A DNA stretch of 24,448 nt from Dictyoglomus sp. NZ13-RE01. Its GTDB lineage: Bacteria; Dictyoglomota; Dictyoglomia; Dictyoglomales; Dictyoglomaceae. The position numbers and the translations under genes were made by a program. Under the pieces are notes generated by a model. The model was given only the letters and a program-made list of their open reading frames with translations, ran no database searches and was not told the origin of the DNA. Below are positions 1-7,309 of this stretch, in pieces. The stretch is from the NCBI GenBank assembly GCA_002878375.1, contig NIRF01000018.1, positions 1 to 24,448 of the forward strand. The letters run 5' to 3'. Each line of letters begins with the position of its first letter. The stretch's first letter is position 1.

Positions 1-1
1 A

Positions 2-124
2 AGCTTTTTTAGAAAGAGCTCTAATTGATGGTTTTTTCTCTTTTATTAAACTCATTATTAACACAATTAAAATTTCTTTTATCTTTTTTCTTAAAGAAAA
101 ATCTGGTAGAATATTAATGACCAT
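2..124 (-). CDS. N-terminal fragment of a probable transposase, cut by the window edge
   Basis: Reading leftward, an ATG follows a strong GGGAGGTG ribosome site by six bases and opens 41 codons that run off the window without a stop. The translation is rich in Lys, Ile and Leu. It begins MVINILPDFSLRKKIKEI and later reads KEKKPSIRALSKKA, which looks like the start of a helix-turn-helix as in DDE-type insertion-sequence transposases. That reading is by resemblance only; no catalytic residue is visible. The ORF sits just upstream of, and divergent from, a substrate-binding protein gene that has lost its 5' end, which is what an insertion-sequence end would produce. It could instead be an unrelated small gene. 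Confidence 0.5.
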   Translation of the reverse strand, partial: MVINILPDFSLRKKIKEILIVLIMSLIKEKKPSIRALSKKA

Positions 125-131
125 AGTTTTC

Positions 132-186
132 ACCTCCCGGGGTTTGGATGTTATCTCTTTCTAATCTAATTCTAACCCTGGGAGGT
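132..186 (-). promoter_or_regulatory. Inverted repeat that covers the ribosome site of the transposase-like gene
   Basis: Bases 132-144 and 174-186 are complementary over 13 positions with a single G/T opposition (139 with 179), around a 29-base loop. The left arm contains the Shine-Dalgarno sequence of the minus-strand gene starting at 124. In an RNA transcribed leftward through the whole region the ribosome site would be paired, whereas RNA started inside the loop would lack the outer arm. The repeat is seen directly; the regulatory role is inferred from known insertion sequences such as IS10 and IS50. Confidence 0.5.
148..175 (-). promoter_or_regulatory. Weak candidate promoter inside the hairpin loop
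   Basis: On the minus strand TTAGAA (175-170) and TAACAT (153-148) are separated by 16 bases, giving a poor but usable -35/-10 pair. Transcription would start near 141, downstream of the outer arm of the inverted repeat, leaving the ribosome site of the transposase-like gene free. AT-rich sequence makes chance matches likely. Confidence 0.25.
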
Positions 187-242
187 TTTTCTTTTCAAAA
201 ACTGATTACAGGTCAGCCTGGAATTTATATGGTACAGCTACT

Positions 243-1919
243 GTGTCTGGTACAAACGAGCTTCTCTACTTACCACTCTTCTTCTACAGCAATGCAAAAG
301 ATTTATGGCTTCCTGCCATTGGAGAAACTTATAAAGTAGTAAATAAGACAACTCTCCAGATAAAGATAAGACCTCAAGCAAAATGGAGCGATGGAAAGCC
401 AATTACAGCGGATGATGTAGTATATACCTTTGAATTAACAAAGAGGATCGGAACAGGACCTGGTGCTGGATGGGATTCCTACATTGCAAGCATTAAGAAG
501 GTTGATGACAAGACTGTAGAATTTGTAATTAAGACTCCAAATCCCAACTACATGTCCTTTGTAGGGTATGCCCTTGGAACAAGAATTGTTCCAAAACATG
601 TATATGAGGAGTTAGAAAAGAAGGGAGCAAATGCAGTAAGAGAGTTTGTTAATGGAGATCCTGCAAAGCAAGTAGTTTCTGGACCATACAAATTATACTT
701 TGCAGATGAAAATAATGTAATATATCAAAGAATAGAGAATTGGTGGGCAAAAGATATATTTGGACTTCCAAAACCAAAATATGTTGCCCATGTAATTTAT
801 AAGGATAACCCAAGTGCAAACCTTGCCTTTGAAAAAGGAGATGCAGATTGGGCAAGCACCTTTATCCCTGCAGTGTATGAACTTTGGGAAAAGAAAGGAT
901 TACCAATAAGAACTTGGTTCAAATCTAAGCCATATTACATGCCAGATGGTGTAGGATTTGTCTATATCAGTTATAAGCATAAAGCCTTGGCAGATCCAGT
1001 AGTAAGAAAAGCAGTAGCATATGCAATACCTTACGAGGAAATGTTAGATAAAGCATACTTTGGATATGGTAGCCAAGCACATCCATCTTTTGTTATTGAT
1101 CTATTTGAGTCCTATAGACAATGGATAGATTATGGGTATTCTAAATATGTATGGGGTACTAAAGATGGAAGAGTTCCAACAGATTTGAAGAAGGCAAATG
1201 ATTTATTAGACAAAGCAGGATATAAGAGAGGACCAGATGGAATAAGAAGAACTCCTGATGGACAGAGGCTTGGACCTTACACCATATCTGTACCATATGG
1301 ATGGACCGACTGGATGATGATGTGTGAAATGATAGCAAAGAATTTACAAGCTATAGGATTAGATGTTAAGACAGAATTCCCAGATTGGTCTGTTTGGGCG
1401 GATAGAATGACTACAGGAAACTTTGACTTCATCATCTCCTGGAGTACTGGTCCTGGATTTGATCATCCATGGAATATTTACAGATTTGTACTCGACTATA
1501 GGTTAACATTACCCTTCGGACAAAGCTCTTGGGCTGGTAACTGGGAAAGATATAATAATCCAGAAGTGATGAAGATATTAGATGAGATTGCTGCAACATT
1601 AGATTCAGCAAAGAAGAAAGCATTATATGCAAAACTCCAAAGAATAGTACAGACAGAAATGCCTGCAATTCCAGCATTCTACACTGCCCACTGGTATGAA
1701 TTTAATGAAACCAAGTGGGTTGGCTGGCCAAGAGAGGAGAATCCATGGTGGTATCCTGTTGCTTGCTGGTCTGCAAACAGCCTCCCAGTTCTATTTGGAA
1801 TAGCTCCAAAAGGACAAACACCTGAAGTTCCTAAGTGGCTTGCACCAGTAAGCAATGGTGGAGTATTAATTCCTACCACCGATATATTCAATGCCTTAGC
1901 AAAGGCAAAAGCAAAATAA
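243..1919 (+). CDS. ABC transporter substrate-binding protein, family 5, N-terminally truncated
   Basis: This encodes the extracytoplasmic solute-binding subunit of an oligopeptide or oligosaccharide importer (SBP_bac_5 fold), as shown by the family-typical stretch WSDGKPITADDVVYTFEL near residue 50, the overall length and the downstream dpp/opp-like genes. Thermophile members of this family often bind oligosaccharides. The only start is a GTG at 243 with no ribosome site. The frame stays open and protein-like back to 165, just after TAA at 162-164, and no ATG lies in that extension. The signal peptide and the first lobe strand expected before 'SGTNELLYLPLFFY' are missing, so the product could not be exported as it stands. 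The break coincides with the transposase-like end at the left edge. It may be a pseudogene. The rest of the frame is intact. Confidence 0.8.
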   Translation: MSGTNELLYLPLFFYSNAKDLWLPAIGETYKVVNKTTLQIKIRPQAKWSDGKPITADDVVYTFELTKRIGTGPGAGWDSYIASIKKVDDKTVEFVIKTPNPNYMSFVGYALGTRIVPKHVYEELEKKGANAVREFVNGDPAKQVVSGPYKLYFADENNVIYQRIENWWAKDIFGLPKPKYVAHVIYKDNPSANLAFEKGDADWASTFIPAVYELWEKKGLPIRTWFKSKPYYMPDGVGFVYISYKHKALADPVVRKAVAYAIPYEEMLDKAYFGYGSQAHPSFVIDLFESYRQWIDYGYSKYVWGTKDGRVPTDLKKANDLLDKAGYKRGPDGIRRTPDGQRLGPYTISVPYGWTDWMMMCEMIAKNLQAIGLDVKTEFPDWSVWADRMTTGNFDFIISWSTGPGFDHPWNIYRFVLDYRLTLPFGQSSWAGNWERYNNPEVMKILDEIAATLDSAKKKALYAKLQRIVQTEMPAIPAFYTAHWYEFNETKWVGWPREENPWWYPVACWSANSLPVLFGIAPKGQTPEVPKWLAPVSNGGVLIPTTDIFNALAKAKAK

Positions 1920-1939
1920 TGAATTAAGGAGGAAGTGAA

Positions 1940-2968
1940 ATGCGGGACCATGCACTAAATCCTTTTATAAAGTACCTTGGAAGAAGATTCTTATTCCTAC
2001 TTATCACATATTTTATAGCTCTGACTATAGTGTTTATCCTGCCCCGAGCAATACCTGGAAACCCATTGGCAAGCCTGCTGGGAAGAATTTCCCAGCAGGC
2101 TCAGGTTAATCCTGAGTATATAAGAAGTGTTGAAAAAACTTTAATGGAGGAATTTGGGCTTGGAAAACCTGTAATTGTGCAATATTTTGAGTTTATTGGA
2201 AAGGCTTTAAAAGGAGATTTAGGAACATCTATATCAGCATATCCCAAAAAAGTACTTGATTTGGTTATTCCAGTAATCCCATGGACTTTGGCTTTATTAA
2301 TTCCTTCAATTTTGATTGCGTGGATTGTGGGAAATACGCTTGGGGCTTTTGCTGGTTATAGAAGGGGTTCTTTAGTAGATAAAATTGCTCTGAATACCTC
2401 CCTTGTCATTGGTCAAATACCATACTACTGGCTTGGTATGCTTTTAATTTTTGCTCTTACTGTGAAACTTAAAATTTTCCCAGGGCAAGGTGGTTATACT
2501 CAGGGAACTATTCCTAATTTTAGTCTTAATTTTATTTTAGATGTTTTGTCTCATTACATTTTGCCATCACTATCCATTATTATTTCTTCCCTTGGAGGAT
2601 GGGCTATTGGAACAAGAATGTTAGTAGTTAATGAGCTTGATTCTGATTATGTAAGTTTTAGTGAGCATTTAGGAGTAAAAAGTAATACCATATTTGGATA
2701 TGTCTTTAGGAATTCTTTGCTTCCTCAGGTAACTGGACTTGCTCTAAGTCTTGGAAGTTCCTTGGGTGGTGCCCTTATAACAGAGATTATCTTTAATTAT
2801 CCTGGAACAGGATATCTTCTCTTTAGAGCTTTAAGTACCTTAGATTACCCTCTTATTCAAGGAATTTTTGTTATTCTTATAGCATCCATATATCTTGCCA
2901 ATTTCTTTGTGGATTTTGTATATGCGGTAATAGATCCAAGAGTAAGATTAGGACAAGGAGAGAGCTAA
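1940..2968 (+). CDS. ABC transporter permease, DppB/OppB type
   Basis: This is an inner-membrane permease of a peptide or oligosaccharide ABC importer, 342 residues as usual for the family. It has an N-terminal membrane helix (about residues 10-32), a periplasmic stretch with RAIPGNPL, then the multi-helix permease domain from about residue 95. The EAA-type cytoplasmic loop that docks the ATPase lies near residues 231-265 (NELDSDYVSFSEHLGVKS and following). A good AAGGAGGAAG ribosome site precedes ATG 1940. It follows the binding protein by 20 bases and the next permease starts one base after its stop. A 13-bp perfect hairpin lies inside its early codons. Confidence 0.93.
   Translation: MRDHALNPFIKYLGRRFLFLLITYFIALTIVFILPRAIPGNPLASLLGRISQQAQVNPEYIRSVEKTLMEEFGLGKPVIVQYFEFIGKALKGDLGTSISAYPKKVLDLVIPVIPWTLALLIPSILIAWIVGNTLGAFAGYRRGSLVDKIALNTSLVIGQIPYYWLGMLLIFALTVKLKIFPGQGGYTQGTIPNFSLNFILDVLSHYILPSLSIIISSLGGWAIGTRMLVVNELDSDYVSFSEHLGVKSNTIFGYVFRNSLLPQVTGLALSLGSSLGGALITEIIFNYPGTGYLLFRALSTLDYPLIQGIFVILIASIYLANFFVDFVYAVIDPRVRLGQGES
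2072..2101 (+). repeat. 13-bp perfect hairpin inside the permease coding sequence
   Basis: AGCCTGCTGGGAA (2072-2084) is followed by the four-base loop GAAT and its exact complement (2089-2101). It is far more GC-rich than the surrounding gene and codes for about residues 45-54 (SLLGRISQQA). No U-tract follows, so it is not a standard terminator. It could stall ribosomes, mark an RNA processing site, or protect upstream mRNA. Confidence 0.7.
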
Positions 2969-2969
2969 A

Positions 2970-3812
2970 ATGTTAAGAACTATTTTTAAACCATTATTCA
3001 GAAATAAAAAGTTTATCTCCGCTTTTTCTGTTTTTATTTTGATCGTCTTGATGGGAATCGTTGGTCCTATTTTGTATCCAAAGGACCCTACAGCCTATGC
3101 AGGTCCTATGGAATCTCCTCCATCTAAGGATTTCCCTTTAGGGACAGATACCTATGGTCATGATCTATTGGCTCAGCTTTTAAATGGTATTAGAACCTCT
3201 CTTTATATTGGATTTTTGTCTGCTGTTATTTCTATGATCATTGGTCTTCTAATTGGGTCTATCTCTGCGGTAAGAGGTGGTGTTGTAGATGATCTTTTGA
3301 TGTCCTTTACTAATATTGTTTTAACCATACCGCAGATCCTTTTAGCCATATTAATTGCTACATATCTTAAGGTGAGGAGTGCTGAGGTTGTGGCAATCCT
3401 TTTGGGAATCTTAGGTTGGCCATGGTTTGCTCGTGCTGTTAGGGCTCAACTTTTATCCCTAATTAATAGGGAATATGTTTATTTATCAAGGCTTGCAGGC
3501 TATACAGATATTCAAATCGCCTTTGAGGACCTTTTACCTGGCATTGCTACCTATGCATTGATGTCGTTTATCCTATTCATAAATGGTGGAATAATGGGAG
3601 AAGCGGGATTAAGCCTCATAGGTTTAGGACCTACAAAGGGAGTTTCTTTGGGATTGATTCTTCAATGGGCTGTATTAATGGAAGCGGTTAGAAGAGGTAT
3701 GTGGTGGTGGTTTATACCTCCTGGAGTGATAATTGTTGCTTTAACCTCCTCCCTATTAATAGTTACAACAACGATGGATGAAATATTCAATCCAAGATTG
3801 AGGGAGAGGTGA
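2970..3812 (+). CDS. ABC transporter permease, DppC/OppC type
   Basis: This is the second inner-membrane permease of the importer and pairs with the gene upstream. It has 280 residues, with an N-terminal helix at about 16-38 and the OppC-type segment FPLGTDTYGHDLLAQLLNG near residue 52. The permease domain carries the EAA loop around residues 167-195 (REYVYLSRLAGYTDIQIAFE). It starts one base after the previous stop, with a GGAGAG ribosome site inside that gene's end, and its stop overlaps the ribosome site of the ATPase gene. Translation is therefore probably coupled along the operon. The solute is unknown. Confidence 0.93.
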   Translation: MLRTIFKPLFRNKKFISAFSVFILIVLMGIVGPILYPKDPTAYAGPMESPPSKDFPLGTDTYGHDLLAQLLNGIRTSLYIGFLSAVISMIIGLLIGSISAVRGGVVDDLLMSFTNIVLTIPQILLAILIATYLKVRSAEVVAILLGILGWPWFARAVRAQLLSLINREYVYLSRLAGYTDIQIAFEDLLPGIATYALMSFILFINGGIMGEAGLSLIGLGPTKGVSLGLILQWAVLMEAVRRGMWWWFIPPGVIIVALTSSLLIVTTTMDEIFNPRLRER

Positions 3813-3817
3813 TAAAA

Positions 3818-4804
3818 ATGGGAGAAAGATTATTAGAGTTAAAGGATATAAAAGCATACTATTTGATTGGAAAGCAATATGTTAGAGCAGTGGATGGAGT
3901 ATCTATTGATATAGATGAAGAAATTGTAGGTATTGTAGGGGAAAGTGGAAGTGGAAAATCTACACTAACAAATGTAATGCTAATGAGTATAAAAAGACCT
4001 CTAACTTTAGTTGATGGCAGTGTATATCTTTATTCCAATGGAAACGTCATTAATCTATCATCTTTAAGTAGGGAGGAGCTTCAGAAGAAGATTTGGGGAA
4101 GAGAAATGTCTATTATCCCTCAGTCCGCCATGAATGCTCTTATGCCTACAAAAAGAATTCGTAGCTATATTCTTGATGTAATGAGGTCCCACTTTGAAGA
4201 GATAGATGAGAAAGAGGTCTTGAAGAAGGCAGGAGATAGATTTGAGGAGATTGGTATTTCTCGGGAGTACTTAGATAGGTACCCCTTTGAGCTTTCTGGC
4301 GGAATGAAACAGAGAGCAGTTATAGCGGTAGCTACCTTATTAAATCCAAGGCTTCTTCTTGCAGATGAGCCCACATCTGCATTAGATGTGGCAACACAAA
4401 AGATGGTTTTGAAGACTATTAAAGATTTGAAGGATAGAAACATTGTTAAGAGTATAGTTTTTGTAACTCATGATATAGCTACAGTAAGGCAGATAGCGGA
4501 TAGAATGGTAGTAATGTATGCAGGGAAAATAGTTGAAGAGGCAAGCACCGAAGAGATAGTAAATGAGCCTTATCATCCTTATACAAAGGGGCTTTTACTT
4601 TCAGTAGTAACACCAGAGCCAGAAGTAAAGAAAAGAGGAATTTCATATATTCCAGGTACACCACCTAATCTAATCAATCCTCCTTTGGGATGCAGATTTT
4701 ATCCTCGTTGTCCCAACAGAATGCCTATCTGTGAAAAGGAGGAGCCTGTGCTGAAAAGCATAAATGGTAGAAAGGTTGCATGCTTTTTATATGAGAAGAG
4801 GTGA
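3818..4804 (+). CDS. ABC transporter ATP-binding protein, DppD/OppD type
   Basis: This is one of the two cytoplasmic ATPases that power the importer. It has Walker A GESGSGKST near residue 41, signature LSGGMKQR, Walker B LLLADEPTSALD and the H-loop VTHD. The C-terminal oligopeptide-type extension holds four cysteines (CRFYPRC, PIC, VAC), the pattern that binds an iron-sulfur cluster in some DppD proteins. I prefer ATG 3818 to the in-frame GTG at 3809, because GAGAGGTGA overlapping the upstream stop is a ribosome site correctly spaced for 3818. The junction with the next ATPase gene has the same layout. Confidence 0.93.
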   Translation: MGERLLELKDIKAYYLIGKQYVRAVDGVSIDIDEEIVGIVGESGSGKSTLTNVMLMSIKRPLTLVDGSVYLYSNGNVINLSSLSREELQKKIWGREMSIIPQSAMNALMPTKRIRSYILDVMRSHFEEIDEKEVLKKAGDRFEEIGISREYLDRYPFELSGGMKQRAVIAVATLLNPRLLLADEPTSALDVATQKMVLKTIKDLKDRNIVKSIVFVTHDIATVRQIADRMVVMYAGKIVEEASTEEIVNEPYHPYTKGLLLSVVTPEPEVKKRGISYIPGTPPNLINPPLGCRFYPRCPNRMPICEKEEPVLKSINGRKVACFLYEKR

Positions 4805-4809
4805 TTAAA

Positions 4810-5628
4810 ATGCCATTACTTGAGGTAAGAAATTTAAACAAGATCTATGAGCTTGGGTTTATAAGAAAAAAGTATATTCATGCGGTAAAAAATGTATCCT
4901 TTAGTATGGAGCAAGGAGAGATTGTATCTTTGGTGGGAGAGAGCGGTTCTGGAAAAACAACCACTGCAAAGATAATTCTTGGATTGGTAAAGCCAACCTC
5001 TGGAGATGTAATTATAGATGGAAAGAGATTGGAAGACTACTTTAAGAATATGGAAAGTGTTAGAGATTTGAGAAGAAAGGTTCATGCAGTCTTTCAAGAT
5101 CCTTTTGCCAGCTACAATCCCTTTTATCCTATAGATAGGGTGCTTCACCAGGCAATAAGGTTAATTGGTTTTAGTCCAGAAAGTAACGAGGCAAAGGAAC
5201 TAATAGATATTGCACTGAAAAATGTGGGCTTAGATCCAGAATCAATTCTTGGTAAGTATCCCCATCAGCTTTCCGGAGGAGAAAAACAAAGAATTATGAT
5301 TGCCCGTTGCTTTTTATTGATGCCTAAACTTATTGTGGCAGATGAGCCAGTATCAATGATAGATGCCTCTACCCGTGGAGGTGTAATAAAACTTTTTGAA
5401 AAGTTGAGAAAAGTGCAAAACACATCTGTTTTATTTATAACTCATGATATGGGATTAGCCTATTATATATCTGATAGAATCCTTATTATGCACTTAGGAG
5501 AGATTGTAGAAGAAGGAACACCAGATGAAATAATATCCAATCCTAAGCATGAATATACAAAAAGACTTATCGGGAGTATTCCTACTCTATATAAGAAGTG
5601 GGAAGATTTGGAAAAGGCTAAGGTTTAG
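4810..5628 (+). CDS. ABC transporter ATP-binding protein, DppF/OppF type
   Basis: This is the second ATPase of the importer, forming a heterodimer with the upstream ATPase. It shows Walker A GESGSGKTT near residue 40, a Q-loop in VFQDPFASYNPF, signature LSGGEKQR, Walker B LIVADEPVSMID and switch ITHD. It is about 272 residues long and lacks the cysteine-bearing C-terminal extension of its partner. ATG 4810 is chosen over GTG 4801 because AGAGGTGA, which overlaps the upstream stop, is well spaced for 4810. A strong terminator starts at its stop codon, so this is the last gene of the operon. Confidence 0.93.
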   Translation: MPLLEVRNLNKIYELGFIRKKYIHAVKNVSFSMEQGEIVSLVGESGSGKTTTAKIILGLVKPTSGDVIIDGKRLEDYFKNMESVRDLRRKVHAVFQDPFASYNPFYPIDRVLHQAIRLIGFSPESNEAKELIDIALKNVGLDPESILGKYPHQLSGGEKQRIMIARCFLLMPKLIVADEPVSMIDASTRGGVIKLFEKLRKVQNTSVLFITHDMGLAYYISDRILIMHLGEIVEEGTPDEIISNPKHEYTKRLIGSIPTLYKKWEDLEKAKV

Positions 5629-5655
5629 GGACTGGATTTATCCAGTCCCTTTTTA
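5628..5655 (+). terminator. Rho-independent terminator of the ABC transporter operon
   Basis: GGGACTGGA (5628-5636), loop TTTA, TCCAGTCCC (5641-5649), then TTTTT. The perfect 9-bp stem begins on the last base of the ATPase stop codon. Confidence 0.92.
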
Positions 5656-5787
5656 TTTTTAGGTAAGACTCCTTCTCTAATCCTTTTGTTTTTTCCTCTG
5701 GAGCCACTTCCTAGTAATGCAAGCCCTATGACTAAAAAAGCCCAGTGATAACCTTGAGATATGGAGAAGAATCTTTCATGCTTTTGA

Positions 5788-5852
5788 ATGCCTACCTCTC
5801 CAGCTCTTTTTAGGAGGGGGTGGGGAAGGTGGAGGTCTGGAGAGGTAGGCAT
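5788..5852. repeat. 16-bp perfect palindrome with a 33-base G-rich loop
   Basis: ATGCCTACCTCTCCAG (5788-5803) and its exact complement (5837-5852) flank a loop that is strongly purine/G-rich on the plus strand, with runs GGGGG, GGGG and four GG pairs between 5813 and 5835. It lies between convergent operons, 14 bases past the stop of the minus-strand gene pair. There is no U-tract on either side, so it is a poor terminator. The composition is unlike its surroundings. It could be a copy of a small palindromic repeat family, an RNA 3'-end stabiliser, or the 5' part of a small minus-strand RNA. Confidence 0.7.
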
Positions 5853-5860
5853 CTAGAATT

Positions 5861-5889
5861 ATTATACTAAGATCTCACCCTCCATGCAA
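5861..5889 (-). promoter_or_regulatory. Candidate promoter reading into the palindrome
   Basis: On the minus strand TTGCAT (5889-5884), a 17-base spacer and a perfect TATAAT (5866-5861) would start RNA near 5854, at the very edge of the palindrome. The -10 box overlaps the stop codon of the gene ending at 5867. A perfect TATAAT is not rare in AT-rich DNA, so this is only suggestive. Confidence 0.35.
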
Positions 5890-6358
5890 TACCACATAAG
5901 AAAAGGAAACTAACTATTATTGGTGACAGGTTAATAAATAAGAATTCCGAAATAAATTTTGATATAAAGGAAAAAAGCATGAAAAAGAAAGGATAAGCGT
6001 AAGTTCCTTTCCAATGTAAAGAAATAGTAACAAGTATAAGAAAAATTATTATTGAGTTTATTAGATTATTTATTAAGGCATATGGATTAATGATGCTTAA
6101 AAGTAACAAGGGGACTGAAAGGAGAAAAGGTAAAAGAATATGAGTAAATTTTATAATTAAAGAGTAGGTATTTAAGTATAGAAAAAGAGCTAAAATAAAT
6201 AAGAGTTCTGGAATAAAATAAATATCAAAAGGTATGTAGTCTCTAATGGAGAAAAGAATTAGACTTAAAGTAAAGATTCTCAGAATACCTTTAATTTCGT
6301 AGATATTTAGAGACTGTATGAAAAATAGAACGGTAGGAATAAGATAAAGTATACTCAA
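5867..6358 (-). CDS. Multi-pass membrane protein of unknown function
   Basis: This 163-residue protein is almost entirely hydrophobic, with six or seven likely membrane helices and only short polar turns. I do not recognise a family. The start is a TTG at 6358 whose last two bases overlap the TGA stop of the upstream gene (TTGA). An AGAAGG ribosome site lies about ten bases before it, and there is no internal ATG, so the TTG is well supported. It is translationally coupled to the 290-residue protein upstream and probably works with it. Its end abuts a 16-bp palindrome. Base composition matches the region, and nothing suggests recent transfer. Confidence 0.72.
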   Translation of the reverse strand: MSILYLIPTVLFFIQSLNIYEIKGILRIFTLSLILFSIRDYIPFDIYFIPELLFILALFLYLNTYSLIIKFTHILLPFLLSVPLLLLSIINPYALINNLINSIIIFLILVTISLHWKGTYAYPFFFMLFSFISKFISEFLFINLSPIIVSFLFLCGIAWRVRS

Positions 6359-7227
6359 GATGTTTCTACCTTCTCCCTAATAAATTTTATAATGGCGGAA
6401 GTCAAGGGCTTCCCCACAAGTCTTGTCAATTCTTTTTCAAAGTCAGGAATATTTGATAAAAACTTTGTTTTACTATCATTAGGACTAAAGTATTTTTCAA
6501 AGACATAAAGCCCCTTTCCCCCAGCAATTCTTTTAACATATTCTGAAAGGGTAATATAGATTTCATCTGAGATCTCTTCAGAAAAGAGAAGGGGAAGTGG
6601 TTTTGGAGATGTATCCTTTTCATAAGAAAATATATTTATTATAGTCTTGGGATTAGAAAGGATTGGAATGAAAGAATCAGGAATATTATTAGGAAAATCT
6701 CGAAGGGGGAAAGAGTTTTTGACGTATCCATCTTCTATGATTATAGTTTTCCCGTCATAACTAAAGAGGTATTCCTTTTTATCTTCGCATACAAAGCAGA
6801 TTATTCCTGTAAAGTTTATATCAGAAAGTAGACTAAAGGGTTCATAAATATCTAAGTTTTTAAAGGATATATTTTTAAATATTAATTCTCCATAAAATAG
6901 GGATAAGAGGGATGATACTATTTCATTAGAGTATATACTGTATATATTTACTATAGAACTTTTATCAAAGCCATTAAGGTGTTTTAAAGCTTCCTCATTT
7001 AAGTATATGTTTTCTCCATTGGAAAAGGAGCTTGCAATAAAAGACTCCTTAGAATAGAGAAGAGTAAACTGATTTTTTGATTGTCTAAGTTCTAATAGTT
7101 CATATCCTAAAAAACTCCTATAGTAATTTAAATATTTACGAAGATTAAAAAGGGAGAGATTTATGTTTTTTAGCTTTGTATCAAAGAACCTATTAAAGGG
7201 GAGCTCCTCTAATAGAAATTTTCTCAT
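6355..7227 (-). CDS. Uncharacterised cytosolic protein with two similar halves
   Basis: This 290-residue protein has no signal peptide and no membrane helix. Two segments resemble each other: about 18-68 (KNINL, then FLGY, then FTLLY and FIASSF) and about 117-166 (KNISF, then FTGI, then YLFSY and TIIIED). Each looks like a short helix followed by beta hairpins, reminiscent of PATAN/DUF4388-type modules that pair an 'F.G' strand with a 'F.dG.i' strand. That family link is inference. The C-terminal third (about 215-290) is helical and ends in a Lys/Glu-rich tail. ATG 7227 has an AAGGGGG ribosome site. It overlaps the following membrane-protein gene, so the pair is an operon. Confidence 0.72.
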   Translation of the reverse strand: MRKFLLEELPFNRFFDTKLKNINLSLFNLRKYLNYYRSFLGYELLELRQSKNQFTLLYSKESFIASSFSNGENIYLNEEALKHLNGFDKSSIVNIYSIYSNEIVSSLLSLFYGELIFKNISFKNLDIYEPFSLLSDINFTGIICFVCEDKKEYLFSYDGKTIIIEDGYVKNSFPLRDFPNNIPDSFIPILSNPKTIINIFSYEKDTSPKPLPLLFSEEISDEIYITLSEYVKRIAGGKGLYVFEKYFSPNDSKTKFLSNIPDFEKELTRLVGKPLTSAIIKFIREKVETS

Positions 7228-7257
7228 TTATTTCCCCCTTAAAATATTTCCTTAATT

Positions 7258-7286
7258 ATTATACCACATAGGTCTTTATAAATTAA
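7258..7286 (-). promoter_or_regulatory. Candidate promoter of the minus-strand unknown gene pair
   Basis: On the minus strand TTAATT (7286-7281), a 17-base spacer and a perfect TATAAT (7263-7258) would start RNA about 24 bases before ATG 7227. The position in an 82-base divergent gap fits. The -35 box is weak. Confidence 0.45.
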
Positions 7287-7309
7287 CATTTTTATATTAA
7301 TATTAAGAT

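Noticed and set aside
148-339. 63-codon plus-strand ORF at the left edge
   Set aside because: It overlaps the real binding-protein frame, has no ribosome site or family resemblance, and starts inside the inverted repeat loop.
3809-3817. GTG 3809 and GTG 4801 as starts of the two ATPases
   Set aside because: In both genes these bases are part of the GAGGTGA ribosome site that serves an ATG nine bases further on.
4834-5148. 104-codon minus-strand ORF opposite the second ATPase gene
   Set aside because: It is antisense to a gene with clear Walker A and signature motifs; its composition is that of a shadow frame.
5625-5852. 75-codon minus-strand ORF across the palindrome as a normal gene
   Set aside because: Its first codons are the palindrome and its C-rich loop, it has no proper ribosome site, and it runs through the terminator of the ABC operon. 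Only its hydrophobic tail is noted as a possible relic.
5867-6358. Membrane protein as part of a toxin-antitoxin or phage-defence pair
   Set aside because: No recognisable effector motif is present and nothing around it suggests a defence island.
7283-7309. Plus-strand promoter for the PrsW gene (TTAACA with TAAGAT)
   Set aside because: The spacer is only 15 bases and the RNA would start inside the gene, so the match is not convincing.
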